Source of the DNA: Phalacrocorax aristotelis | Taxonomy: Eukaryota > Chordata > Aves > Suliformes > Phalacrocoracidae | Reading direction: 5' to 3' | Assembly: GCF_949628215.1 (NCBI RefSeq) | Contig: NC_134276.1 | Coordinates: forward strand, 9,885,690 to 9,949,689 | Length of the DNA: 64,000 nt | In this document: piece by piece, positions 24,304-39,300 of the stretch | Layout of the letters: every line of letters begins with the position of its first letter | Position numbering within the stretch: position 1 is the stretch's first letter | Position numbers and translations under genes: made by a program | The notes under the pieces: model-generated | The model's database searches: none | What the model saw: only the letters and a program-made list of their open reading frames with translations | What the model was told of the DNA's origin: nothing

Positions 24304-27300
24304 GTAAGGACGGGCAAAGGGGAAGGGGAAGAGAAAGGCTGATTGTGCCAGAATTATCCTGCTGACTCTAGGCACTTAAGTGATGTGCACAAGTTGGGAG
24401 CTTAGCCATGCTGCAGTCCCTTAGACGTCCCTGGAGAGAAAGTAAGCACTACCAGAGAGCAAATCAGGATTTATGTGGATTTAATCTTCATTTAGAGCTG
24501 TTAATTTGCCTCTTTGTCTTTTCTTTTTCTGACTGTGGGATTTAGGCTGCATAATTAAGAACCTAAAGTTAAGGTGGAAGGAGGAAAGTTATTCCTTTGT
24601 GTCCAGACGTGGCCTTTAGCAGGCTAAACAGGCTTGGGTCTGCTGAAGCAGTTAGGTGACAAAAAGCGGGATTTATGTACACAAATTGCTAGCACATAAC
24701 CATTGCAAGATGGTGACAGAATGATTGGAAATAGAAGCAAAGAGTGTTCAGAGGCTCTACCCCTTTGCAAGAGTTTAAAACTCTCCAGCTAAACTTGTCT
24801 GCTTTTAAATTAAAAACCAAACAAACAAAATAAATCTTTAGAGTGCAGAAGAACCAGCTGTGGTTCTTCATCTTCATCTTCAAAAGATACATAGGAAGTA
24901 AACTCTTTTGCTCAGAGGAATTAAGAAGCAAAATCAGTAGGTATTGTCTCCATTTAAAAACACTGCAAATTAAATCAAAGTAATTTTACATATTTATTTA
25001 GGTGATATGTTCTTATATAGCTGAACTATACCGTGCTGTTCTAATACCGAGAGCTTCTAGACCTTTTTTTGTCTCTTGCTCATTCCTGCCACATTGCCTA
25101 AAACACAGTACGGAGGTCTATTGGCTTCTGTAGGCACACTCCATCATGACAATAGCAACAGTCCCTTCTGGCGCTGAAGCCTATGATTATGTTGGTGTAA
25201 ATCTGTCTTGGTTCTATTTATTTCTGTAGCAACAGCCCAAATGAAGGTTGGGCAGTTTCAGTGATTTAATGGAAAGTGAAAGAGAGACAAGCTTGAGCAG
25301 CTCTTTGATATTCTGGCACTAAAAAACAGCAACTAACTGGGCTGGTTACACTGTATTTAGTCTTGATTTGAGTCCTCTGAACAATACAGGCTGTGAATAT
25401 ACCTGTAAATTCAAACATTCTCATATTCTGTAACAGACCTATTTTAGGACATTCTCGGGCATATATTTTGTAAGTATTCAGTAGTTCTCCCTCAAAGAGG
25501 TACTTTTCAGGGACCATTTCTAGGAGGATGTTTGCATACAGACACCCTGTTTGGGAAGCTAAAATGGTTTTACTGACATAGACACGGGTTATTTGACACC
25601 GTTTGTCCTCAGTGCCCAGGAAAGATCCTGGCCACATTTAATTTACCAGTGTAGGCATAGCCATAAAGTAGATATACTTTACAAGCATGTATTTTCATCC
25701 ATTTTCCAAGATTCTGCTCATTTCTAGCAGTATGAATCTGGATGAACTCTCCTAACTTAATTAGATTGCATTACCAGAATGAAGTGGGTCTGATGCTTTC
25801 TGCACTGAGCTGAACAGAGAGTTATGTGAAAATGGTACAAGTACTAAAGTGGTTTAAATGAAATTAGAATTGCACTGGTTACATATCTCAAGTGGAGCTA
25901 TCAATATAGTATATTGCATGAGATAACCAAGGTAGTAGGAGGCAGGTAGTATAAAGGAATCCGCAAGATCCTAGCAGAATTTTCTTAAAGACCTGGAGGG
26001 GTCAGATGGTTATGTTTAGCTCATTTTTTCAAAGGTATTATTAATCATATCCAGATTCTTAGAATTTTTCCATCCTGGTAATAAGTACTCAATAAATTTA
26101 TGAGTAGTAATGAATATATTTAAGAAATAGTCAGGTTTAAAACTTCTAATTTAAGGTAATTTCCCACAAACATATTTGGAAAATAAAAATAATATTTTAT
26201 GAGACAAGTTGCTTTAACAGATATTTTTGTATAACTTTACTAGGAGCAACAATAAAAATTGTGCTATGTTTAAAACACATTCAGTGTCAGTGTACATATA
26301 TAAGAGCACCTAAGTCCTTCGCTGAAGTTTTCCAAGTAATTTATGAAAATGGGTGCTTATCCCTTATATTTTTTCAGCCACTTCTGGAAATGCTACACTT
26401 CTCTCAAAATTTCAGAAACAGGGTTACAATAACTTTACCTCCAAAGGGTATTAGTCCCCTTTAACATCTTCCATCTATGTATATCTCTGCTGCCTTATGC
26501 TGAGAAGGAATGAAAGAGATGGAATAGATGTGCATTTTCAGTCGGTGAGTTTGGGGTGAAGATACAACACAAACTGATATTTCTTCATTAGCTTTGAATC
26601 CAAATTTAAACAATTGCTTATGATGGAATAACTTAGTCAATGCAGTTCCTTCAAGCAGCACAAAGTAAGAGACCAGAATCTCACTCCAAAAATTCAAAAA
26701 GGGATAAAAATAGCCTTAGCTTGAACCAGAAAACAGCCATAGATTTGATGGAGAATACGCTGATTATCCAAGCTCTGTAGCTAAAGAGCAACAGAAAAAA
26801 AAATAGGAGGATCCAGAAATGTGAAGGAATTTAGGCTTTTAATAAGCACTCAAAATAAAAAGAGGGCAAGAAAAACCTTTTGAATAACACATCTATAATA
26901 TGGTGTCCTTTTTTAGAATTTTACGTCTCTTTCCAAAGCATAACAAAACAATGCGTGTTATGGTAGGACATATTTATAGATTTATTGAAAAAAAAAAGGT
27001 AAAGTGCCTATTTGCAGAACAGCATCTCTCTTTTTATAATCCCTAAAGAAAGGAGAAAATACTTTATTCCATTGAAAAGTTGCCATGGCAACATGGATAC
27101 CCATGAATGCATGCTGAAATTCTTGCTTTTGCCTTACTTTTTCTTCAGCATGCTGCTGTTACCACTCAGCTGAGTGAATTATCTGTCCACATTTTTCTCA
27201 TGTTTATCATCTAAGTGAAACTTCTGATTCCTGCCTCTGTTTTTACCAGCAGACTATCAGGAATCTTTAGTGTTTTTACTTGTTTGCTTGGCTCATGTTT

Positions 27301-30300
27301 TAGGGTAGATGGGAAGGATTTTGTCATGTTTTCAGTTACTTGTCTGTGATGATTCAAGTGTTGCATTCAGAATTAGGACTGCATGACACCTACTAATGAT
27401 TTACCAAATTTTGTAGTTCCACGCTGAAATGCTGACACATAGAAAACTGTGTGGGAAATGGAGATCTTCCATGACATTTTGAGAGTTTTTTGTTTTAGTG
27501 CCCATTTCTATAATTATTCAAGGTAACGGATTTGCTAAAGGAATAATTGTTATGCCTTGCTTAAATAGCAGTAGGTGAAATTCTGCTCTCCTCTGCACCA
27601 GAAATAATTTGGAGAAATAACTGAAGTCAGCCGATCTACAAATGCATAAAAATTTACTTCTCAGTGAAGAAAATAAAGCAGGAGAGCAAAAGTGCTGTTC
27701 TAGGTTTGCTATTGTGGCAAGCAGGCTATACCACCAACTTCAGCCTCCCTGTAATCTGTCTCTTCTAAAAGAAGAGTGACCTGAGACAAGTAATTGCATA
27801 ACATGGAGAGCTGTCTGCTCTCAGATGTGCTGGTGTAAGCCTGCAGCCCATTCTTTGTTGCAAGCACCGAGAATTTCCCTTAGCGCTTCACTATGTATCA
27901 CCCTGCAGAACACTTGCACAAATGCAAAGCTACTACAAAAGGGAAACAAGTTACACAAATAGAAAATGGATATAATGCTCCTGAACTAATAACGACAGTA
28001 CTTTAGATCCATTACCTGAAAATATGACTTCATAAGAAATATAAAATTTAGCTATTCAGACACATTTAATTCTAAGCACAGTTTATCAGGGAGCTGTATT
28101 GCTAGCTGAATAGTCTGAGAGGATCATTTGAAGCACTCTTTTATGTTCACCTTTAAAAACTGCAAGAAATTTTCAGAAATACAAACACCAAAAGCCAACG
28201 CTCTTGATTCTTAAATCAGCCAAAGTCTTACATCCAACTTCTTGTGTATGCCCAAGTATCTCATGAACTCAATTACTTTATTTTTTATTGTAACTTAATA
28301 GGTTTTGGTGCCAGCTACAGGCTGGTAAAGTAAAAAACAACAGCCCAAATGGGGTAAGTAACTGTAAAAGAAGAGTTTATCAAGATTGGTCTTCTAATTA
28401 TATACTTACATGGATTATAAATTTGAGACATTTCCTATTATAAAGAGATAAGTCCCTACATACCACACCTCAGTAGCACGGCCTGAGGGAATCGGGATCT
28501 GTGCACAGCAGGGGCAGCCACTCAGGTATTCTCAGCCTCTTTAAGTCACTGTAACCTCAAAGTAATACCCCTTCTTCCATGGGATCACGAGTGGATGACA
28601 GCAGAGTTCGGCCTGTTGTTGCCTGGCTGTTGTCTAACACATAGCCATGCTTGCTCCGGAGTTGCATAGTGTAAAAGATAAACATCTTCAGAGGTGTATA
28701 AATTAATAGTTAAGGAATTTCATAAAAATTGCGTTTTGTTAATAATTCACCAGAAAAGGAAGCCTACCTGTAGAGAGATGTGTCTTTGTGAATTTGCGGT
28801 AGACATGGAGACAACACCGCTAACGGTACAGCTTGCAGACAGCCAGAGAGCAGGGAATCACAGCCTGCCAAACCAGAAAGTGTTAATGAATATTTCTGCA
28901 GTAATTGCTAATGGAGTTTCCTACTCCACCCCAGCACCACTTTGAGGTGCTGAATGGGGTGTAAGTTACCCCCCAGTTCTGGGCTGTCTTGGAGCTAACA
29001 GATGAAACACTGCCAGCTTTTACTGAAGGCTGAGAAAATACCTTGAAAGCCCTGCATTTGTTTCAGTGCTGTCACTTCAAGTTTGCCTCATCAGCTTTTA
29101 GCTTGAGTTTCTAATCTCCTCCAGTTACTGCATACACTGTAATGGTCAGAAAGATAATTAATGACCTTATACTTGAAAAAGATGTTTCTTAGAATTTCTT
29201 GAAGCTTTGCTTTCCAAGTTTTCTTCTTTTCATTCAGTCCTCTGCCTGTTTTACCTTTCCATTCTTGCTAATATGGAGGAGTACATGAAGAACCAGATAT
29301 AAATATACACAGGCCCTTAAAAACCTTTTGCTCTGCTATGGGTACAGCACCTTTTGAAGTTCTGCCTATAAAAGCAAGCTCCCAAAGTACAGTTTGTTCT
29401 GTCGCAAGTTATTTGGGGATTTCCTTACATTTTCCCAGTTTGGTGAGCAAATGGCTTCTGGATGCCATTTAATTAAGATTAGATTATGCCAGGCCCTAAT
29501 GCAGACAAAAAAGTAAAAATAAAATGTCTTTACAATTGCCAAACATTTTAAACCCAGTGTGAGGGCTGCACTTTAACGCCATTCCCAAGCAAGGATGTGA
29601 GAATAAGAGAAAGGCAATGAATTAGTCCAAAATCTTTTTTGGCCACATAGTGGGGCCCAAGGGTCCAGTTCAGGAGTCTAGATTTCATGTAGGCCAAACA
29701 GAGACATCAGGATGTGTCAAAGAGGGCCAGGAAGTGCCCACATCACACCCTTGGGGAGAGCTGGGATGGGCGCCACAGATAAGCAAGTCATGTGGTTGCT
29801 CTGGCTGTAGTCTGAATTGATTCTTTTAGGCTATACTAACCTGGAGCATAACACCATGAAAACATGCTGATGTAGTTTCTGGATGGGGGCAACCTCCTTC
29901 CTGGTGGGCTCAGAAGAGGAGCAGAGCAAGGGACCAGCTCTAAAAGAAGCTGAGGTGCAGATTAACCCTTTGTCTGGCTGTACTTCCCCAGCAAACTAAG
30001 GAACTTCAGATCACTTTGCAAGTGAGCAGCTATTTCAATAGTGTAGAAAATCACCTTTTTCCAAATAACCAGGTATATATTACCTGTGCTATATTTCTCT
30101 CTGAGTGCAGATCTAATAAGTCTAAAGCAACCAAAAAGAATTTGTCACTAAAACCCCCAAAGCTTTGAATTTAAAAATAGCGGACAAAGGACTGAACGCT
30201 GCTGAAGACTCCTGTAATATAATTCGCTTTATTTGGGCACAGGGGCTAGTCTGTGCAAGCAGCTGCAAACTAATAGAGAAAAGGGTTTCCCATTTGTGAA

Positions 30301-33300
30301 AAGGTGCGAGACAGCAGCAACGCTTCCACACACGTACAGTCTGTTTTCTAAGAAACGATACAAAGAGCTGTGCTAAAGCTCTCAACTGCAGTGCACAGAG
30401 GGATTTTTTTGCTAGGGGCTACAAGGCCCAGGAGTGATGCTGCGTATTCTGGACTGCCATCTACTGGCACTTGCTCTGCTAACTACTTACATAAGATTTT
30501 CCTCAGAGTATCTTCCTAACAATTTCCCTGGAGCCAGTGAATTTATGCATGCAGTCTGAATATGAGGCTTTGTCCAGGGTAAACGGAGAAATTTGCTCAG
30601 GACTATTCTGAAAGGGAACAAAAAATCCTGTGTTAAAACAGCATGTTTCTAGTAGAAAGTCCTCCATCTGAACGAAGAGAAGGCAATGATGTGACCCATT
30701 TTGTGTGTGCTTTGTGAAGATTACATCCAGAAAGAACCATTTAACTGACCTATGTTCTCTTACTACTCACACATCACATGATTGATAAAACAGCAAATTA
30801 TAGTTTCAGGATAGACTCATAGTTAAATTTACCTAAGCTATACCTTTCTGGAAAAACATCCTGACTAATTTTATAACCAGACTTAAATTTTCAGTTCAAA
30901 ACAAATAGCAAAAGGTCACGGGCTTACCTGTGACCTGTGAAGGTCATTGGTGCCCCTTATGTTGACATTTCTTGACCATGAGTTACCAGACACCTTATAG
31001 CATCTGGCTTCTGTTTAGGATGAATTCTGTTACTCAGACAGTTAATGGGGGCTACTCTGAGACATAAAAGAAAAAACCAAAATCAGCACTCTAACCAGTT
31101 ATAAACCTCATAACATTAACAGTTACATTAAATCCCACTGAAATGGATAAGCAGAATGAAGGGGAAATGTTCCTTTGTTTAGATATATTTGAGCTCATGC
31201 TTGAAGATTTCCTGTCTAAATATCTGAAAAGCCGGTCTTGAAGGCAGCATGTGATTCCTCTTTAGGACCCAGTGGGGATATATGCCCAGGGCAGTGAGGT
31301 GGGTGTGAAAAGATAGGACGTGGCAGGGCACAGAAGCCAGAAGATATGGACCTAGATAAGGTCCATAGGAAACAGAGCTAAACAGAAAATCCACATGTGA
31401 GCCAAGTGCCAACTGGGAAATGGGTTGAGCTTCGCCAGCCAAGACACACTTGCCTTCTTCACTAATGCACTTCTAGAGATGTAGGATTGTGCATTTTTAT
31501 AAACAAATTACTAGAACATCTCCATCAGCCTGAATCATCCCCCTATTTTCCTTCTAACAGGAATAAACTCTCTCAGCAACGCAAAACCGTCAGAAAAACA
31601 GCACCGTAGCTACCCTTTGTGTTTATAACTGTAGGTCTTTCCCTGTCTCTGCCTCTCCCTTCTTGGTGGAGATTCTTAAAAGAGACTTCTTGGAGGCACA
31701 GTGCTGACTTCAGTCCCTCTCAATACTGACCCACTTGGTGAGCTTCTGGGGGGAACGTGCACACGAAACTCTGCTGTAAAACTATCTACAGCCTCCAAGG
31801 GCACCTTAGTAGTTTTAACAGACTAGGGTGGATTTCAGCTAACAGAGCAGTCTCTAAGGATAAATTTATCTGATAAGCTTTCTTATCTCCTCAAATAAAA
31901 GATGAGAATAATTTATTCATAAGATTCATATTCATAGGAAACTTATCATTTAAGAACTCCAGATTGTTAAGAAATCTAGGTTATGTCACCATCGCCATCA
32001 TACATTTTCTGTGAATTTGTGGTCAAATCACTTAGAAAAGGATTCATCTCATCTCCTTCCACTCTTTCAAAAGTTAGGCAGCAAAGCAACCTGCCTCTGG
32101 CTCTGTCTTTAGCCACTTCAGAGGCACATCCATGCCTCCAGGGTGTGATTCATCCCACCCTAATGCAGAAGCAGAGCATTAAGTTGAACACAATTTTATT
32201 TCCCTGGCTAACTGCAGTCCAGAGACAGTTTCTGCATTGATTCTTTTTGTACATTTTATTTCATTGACTTAGTCAATGGAGAGAGTTAGGCACCTCTAGA
32301 AGTAAGGTCATCTCACCTACCAGACATCTGGCATAGGAGGGCTGGATCACGCTCTGGAGATACCTCTCTCTGTTGACTGCAGAGGTTGTCCTAAAGTGTT
32401 GCTTCAGTCTGGCAATTTGTACACAGCTAGTGCTGGTGAAATTTATCTCCCTCTTGCTTCCTTCACTAACAGAGAATCTCATGTTCTTCCATCCCATTCA
32501 CAGCAGATACGATCATTTTCACTCACCTTCTCATTCATTGTTTCGGTCCATGAAATAGAAGTACACCTCCAGGATCAAAGAAGCCTAGAGTCACTGTTAT
32601 GTGCTTTCTCCTCTATGATGTCTCACTCAATAATGAGACCTGTTCTTTCTCCACACACAGTTCTCATTAACCACATTGATTACCTGCTGAGCACAGAGTC
32701 CTATATTTTGAAGGGATCCCTGGTGATTTGGAGTTTTATTTGTTTTGGTGAGATTTTCAGAAGAAAAGCAAAACAATACACAGCAGTTTTAGTTCAGAGC
32801 CTCAGCCTCACCTGAAGGGGATACAAAACAGCTTCTGGGAGTTTTGGCCCACTGCAGCTCTGTTTATTTTTCATAGACCCATCAGTACACACCCATCAAA
32901 CCCTCTAGGCTGATCTTCCACCACTTGTCATTGTATCATTATATTTTTCTCCATCCTTCATCCTGACTCCAAGTTCCTGAATATAACGTAGAAATATTAG
33001 CCAGCACTTGTGCTAACTCCCTGTAGATTTATTGTGCCAAAATATGAAGAAAATTCTTCCCTCTCATTCTGACACTGGCCAAGCAGGTGATGCACGGAGA
33101 CCTACTATAAAAGCTCATGGTCACCAGAGGACCCACATCCTTAGGCAAGAAATAAGTTATTGTGGCTTAAAAAGATATTGAACAGCACTTTAGTGACACT
33201 GAGAGTCTGTGTTGGCACTTTTAACCCGTGGCAATGGGAAGGTGCTTGACTCAGCCAAAATCAGCTGACTATCACTGGAAGTTGCATTGAACTACGTTGC

Positions 33301-36300
33301 TCCTCCAGAGGTCTCAAACTGGACTGGCAGCTTCCACAGATCATCTGACAAATAACAACTTGTTATGCCATGGTAACTGGACTTTGCCTGTGAAACCAGA
33401 ACATTTATATAAACGATACTGGATTTTGACAGTATTTAATATCTGTATCCATTTCTCTCTATTTAAGGTCCCTTTCCCAATACCTGTCACTACAGTAGCT
33501 CAGCTGGTGATGTAAGTTCATCCCCACAACATTCCCCTGAAGTAGGGCAACATCTTTTCCAATTTGGTACATATAGCATCACCAAGACATAGTAAAACTA
33601 AGCACCCATTTAGTTTGGCAAAACACAAACAAATATTTTCAGAATAAAAGATTTTTTTTTCATATTCCAAATCAACAATTCCCACTCTTACTGTGTGTGG
33701 AGAAAAAAATCTACATTTAAGGCTTTTTTCAGTACTCTGCTGAAGCCAAAGAGCCTCCATTTAGCAACTGCAGCAGCAGATTGAACTCTGTTTGTGTCCT
33801 GCTGCATTGGTAGGTAACACTAAATTTAGCCTCAGTGAGTTTTCAAAGGTACAAATGAGAATTGATGCCTTAGTCCACATAGGTAGTTTCAGATACAGAC
33901 TAGTGTATTATTTCAAAATATGCATGGTATTAGAGGGGTGTCTGCTATGAAACAAGCCAACTCATATCAAAATCATACATAGAAATTTGAAAAATTAATA
34001 TATATTTATGCAACAGACATTACATTGTACATTCTCTTTGCTCCTTTAAAAAAATTCATTGAAGTACCTCTTTTGTTTACTTTTATTTTTTGCAGTTGCA
34101 ACTCTGCTAATAGAAAGTGTTTTATACAGGTAATTTGTACTCGGTCTGAAGAGTACAACAGCCAACAGGCTTTATGCAACGCCACAGGTGAGGGGCCTAT
34201 ACTGCGAAATCCTGGGAACAACGATAAATCAAGGACCCCAAGGCTCCCATCCTCAGCTGAAGTTGAATTTTGTCTGTCACTGACTCAGTATGAATCTGGA
34301 TCCATGGATAAAATGGCCAATTACAGTTTCCGAAACACTTTGGAAGGTAACGTGTTTTATTCTATTATGCCATTTGCATCTGTAAATTGATTCTTCCTGG
34401 GGTTAGAGTGTTTAAACTCTGGGCAGTTTGAGGTGACTCAATGAAGCATCACTCAAAAAAAAAAAATATTCCGGAATAAAAACAGACAGAAAGAACCATG
34501 TTAAAGGCATTTGAAAAGTAAATAGAAACTATAGATTAGGTCAGACCCTAAAACCATCTGTTAGGACATATTGTCTCCTGCTGCAGTAAGTACCAGGCAC
34601 AGAAAAGAAATGTAGCACTGCATAAAAGGAGATCATCGAATAATCTGCTTACACATGATCATAACCTTGTCCATGTGGGCTACAGGTTTGCTCTGGAATC
34701 CACTGTCTTCCAGAGGCCGTGCTGGACTACAAGGGTGAAAGGCAGTGCTACCAGTTGGCATGTTATGTCTACATCCTGCCACTGTGAACTCCATAGCAGA
34801 CTTCTCCCCAAACTCTAAGGATTAGGGATTAAGTTATAGCTCAGAAATGACCCTTAGTATGATTTCCAAAATAATTTATTTATTTACCTTAATTTTCTAA
34901 CTATTCAACCTGTTTTGAATGTTCCTAATTTGCTAGTAAACAAGGGTTCTTTGCTAAAAGGAATAGTTATTCTTAACTGTCCATCCACCCAATTTTTTTG
35001 AATCTTGCTAAATTGCTAATAAACAAGGATAGCACTTTATATATTTATAAATAAAGATTGCTACAGTATCATATATCAGATGAACCAAATATTATCTACT
35101 TTTGATATCCCAGAGAGGCTTGCTTGCAAGGAACTGTGCAGGGGCAAAACCAATACAATATAGGAGTTGGTGTGAGGATATGAAAGCAAAGCTTTTAGTA
35201 TGTTCAGTATTACTCTTAATGCAGTGTGGAATGCCATAAAGCTTTCTTGGGGGGGGGGGGGGGGGTGGAGTCAACCTGATTCTGCTCTAAGAGCAGTAAA
35301 AAATGTGGAGCCTGCTGAAGCCAAGAGAGAATCGAGACATTAATTAACTCCAGCTCTGGACATAGCTGTGCTTTCTACCTTGAGTTTGGGAAAGAAAAAG
35401 GTGACATAACTGAGTAGAGGTTTGTTCACATTTTTCTCCATGAAGTATGTGAATAGATGCAAAGGGTGGAATAGTAGGAGTAGAGAAAAGGGAATTAAAG
35501 GAAACAAGTAAAGAAATAATGAGGATCTACCATCATGCTGCTAGTATTGCAAATGAAAGCAAGGTCACAGCCTATGAAAGTTATGCAGAGCCATATACAG
35601 TCAAAATGAAAGTTATGCAGAGAGAAGTCAGTCAAAATGGACCACTCACTCACAAAGCACAAATTTCAGCATCCTGACTGCTCATTAAATAACAAGAATT
35701 CATGAATACTTGCAGAAAAAGGGCAAAACCTGTTTTTTGTCCATGCTAACTCTAAATTGAGAGCTAAACAGAGCCATAGATCAAGTATACCACTTTGATA
35801 CAAATGGATACATTTTCCTATTGAAAATGACAGCAGCTATTTGAAAAGAGGAGATAACATAGATGTTCAACAGAATTGCACAATGATCAGGAAAGCACCT
35901 ACAGTTCCCAAAGAGCATGGGAGAAGTTGTTTTATCTCTAAAATCATAATCAGCGTTTTGTCTGATTAATTTATTGAACGCTTTCTCTACTTCTGTCGCT
36001 TTGTCACATTAATTTCATGGCTAGCAAGCACAGTCATGCCTGGTCTTTGTTAATATCATAGTGTCATGTGTCAATCACACCTGAAGAGGGTCATGCTTTA
36101 ATCTGAATAATGGCAATGTCACTACACGTGAAAAGAGTTCTTCCAGATCAGATTTTCCTCCAAGTGCGTTCTTTTGTTCTGTGTAACAACCCTTCAGAAT
36201 CTGAAGAGTGTTCATATTTCTCCTAGCTGAGGTTATGAAGCTCCAGCTCAACACTGTGGTCATTTGGAGCCCTCCAAATGCTACATGAGGCATGTTATTG

Positions 36301-39300
36301 TTGCCGCCAATAGGGTCTAATGGGTTTCATGTGATTTAGATAGTCCTTCCAATAGACTGGGGAAAAACCTCCATGTTCTCGAGGATGTATGCAAGTCAGA
36401 TATGATTCAGAAGACACACACCTTAAGTAGCTACAGAAGCAGCATATATTATCTTGGTCATAGTGCTGCATGGCTTCTGGATGCTCAATGCAGGGACAAA
36501 GCATGCCTGTTTTATCAGTCCATCCAGATGTGCCCTCCCTGACACACCCCGTAACCCTTTCAGAGCATCTGTAGAACCCCTCATATGTGATTTGAAAAGG
36601 GAAGAAAAGAGGTTGAGCAGCTCTTTCTCTCCTGGCAGTGAGGACCTTTGCAAGTCCTTGGACCCAAGGGGGGGGAGCCTGGGAATCTGTAGCACAGTGA
36701 GGAAAAGCTCACTAGGGTAAGACTGAGGCAACTAATATCCCCTCCTTAGAAGCTCTGTAGACATGAAACCAAAAAACCCCAAACAACCTAACATTAGATC
36801 CTGGCTATTCCAGGGGAAATCCTGTTAAGAAAGTGACCATGTTTGCTCATAGTCCAAATCCCAGGGCAATTACCAGAGCCTATATTGTTGTCTAACTTTT
36901 ATAGCCTAGCTAAAGGAGATCTACAGTGCCAAGAGCAGATATGGAAGAGAGTAAAGGCCAAAAGAGAGATGTTACATTTCTTTCCATAAGAACATTTCAT
37001 TATGGCCAGAGATCACTGGAGTGAAGCTGTGTCCAGAGTATTCCATGATAAGAGGCTCTTTTGGTGATGAGTCTGTCTGAATGAGGGCCAGGTGTGGCTC
37101 ACCAGGCATTTATCTATATTATCATGGAGATGGAGCTTATTCCATCAGACACAGTGTTATTCTGAGACAGCTTTTTACTTTTTTTTCTTTGAGGATATTT
37201 AATTTTTTAACGTGAATTATTTCAACACTCAACTTTACACTGCAGGACCACAAACATTTCTGTCAACTAACTTATTTAGCTAACAAGATAGTAAACTGCA
37301 ATGCAAAGCCAAGGATATATGGCTAATGTTGAAAAATATTGTGGAAATATTTTAAATTAGTTTTACTGTAAAAAAAAATATTATACTGTGTTAGCTTCTT
37401 TCTTACAAATGGCCTTCTTAGGTTTTGTTGTGTACAGATGCCAATCTTAAATTGCCAGCTTACATTTATTGTGCCAGTGCCTACTTCTGTGTGATGGCAT
37501 TCTTACAAACCTGCTAACACTCTAACATGTACTTTTCTAAGCAAAAAGCTTTTCAGTTCTTCTTTACACAAGTTTGTGCCAATACACCTAAGGACAAATT
37601 TTAGATTAAAAAAAAATCCGAAGTAAGTCCATTGACTTTACTGGAGTTACTCTAGACTTACAAAAGATGACCAGAATGAAGCCAGTGACTGTAATTGAGT
37701 GCCTCCTGATTTCCACCAATGTGAGATTTACTCCTCAGTTTTAGTGCTGTAATGGAAAACACCTGTGTTCACTTTGAAGAACTGATCATGTAGAAGAACC
37801 ACTTCTGGGCAAAATTTTGCGCTCTTCCATGCTTGAGTGAAACTCCTTTTTACCTTTTGAAGGTGTAGGTATCAGCATCATTATAAGCAGATGCCAACAA
37901 TGCAGTCTGAATCTGTGTTTGACTGATAGAAAATGCTGCTATAGAGACAGAAATTATGTCACTGAACAGTAGCAGCCATAAACACCAATGGTCAATATTA
38001 GCCAATAAAGCAACAGCCCCCTGAGGCTGAGCACACAGGTTGCCCTCTCACTCTGGGACAGGCCAGTTTCTGCTCTGACTGGAAAACATGTTAAAACCAG
38101 TTTTCAGGTTGCCCCTTGAAGTGGAAGTAATTAATTTAAGTAGGATTTGTTGAATCATGGCCCTAACCAGGGAACGCTGTTGACTTCATTGAACACTTCA
38201 TATATACAAGAGAACAAAAAATCGGTCTAGTTTATAAGCAGCAGCTGAGATCAGAAAGGGATTAGCTGCTTGCAAGTAAAGTAGTTGGGTTTGTTCTTTG
38301 TGCAGCTTAGTTTTGGTGTGACACCTTGAATGCTACCTCCTAGGAATAAAGAGATGGCTGAAAAACTTGTAGTTTTTTTCTTTATGAGCAAATTCCGCAT
38401 TTAAAAGTATTTTATTCATGACAACTTCAAATGAAAATCAGTGCCTTCTAAGTTTTGCAGAAACTGACAAAAGAACGTTTTAAAAAAACCTAAAACTCTA
38501 TTTCACTTTCCTTATTCATGAATTAACTCATGACACGTGGTGTCAAGTCAAGCCATGTCATAGCATTCCGCTGTCTGTCACAATTATGTATCGTTAGTGC
38601 TGTTCTGTCATGAAATAATAGAATAAAACATCAAATACTTCAAAAAGTAATTTCATTTTAATAGGACATTTTCCTTTTTTTTCTGAGAGATTTTCATCTG
38701 GAAAACTTCTCAGTATTTTCATGGTGATCCATATAGCTAATGAAAAATGGTTTCTCAAAATGAAGTTTGCTAACAGAAAACTTCTAATTAAAAAAGTTTT
38801 ATTCTGTAGCCAACAACCCTCAACCAGCTTAAACTCTCAATCTCTGGGTAAATTTATGCTGCACATTGAGAAAGTGCTGTGAAGAAGCAGAGGGTCATTA
38901 CCAGAGAACTATAAAGACTGTTCAGCCCAGACCACAGTGAAGCTATCCAAGAGTTCTTTTAAGAAAAAAACTAGATGGTGACATGGTCTAAATCAGATAA
39001 TCGCAAACTTTCATTTACTACAGCCCCCTAGGCCAAATTCTACAGATCTTGCAGCTACCTCACTGTAGAGGGATTACAGCAATAACATTGCTTGAGAAAA
39101 TATGTAAGATTTAACCCTGAAAAATTTCCTGTGAGATTGCCAGTGGCAGGAAAACTCCATGAACATAAGCCAGAAGAACAACACTAACTTCAAAGACCAG
39201 CAAGGATATGGCCTTAAAATTCTTATATCTATATCTTCCTTCCTGTTATGAAGTAAATGCATCCACCTGACTTGAACTACTCTAAAATATGAAATCCTTA

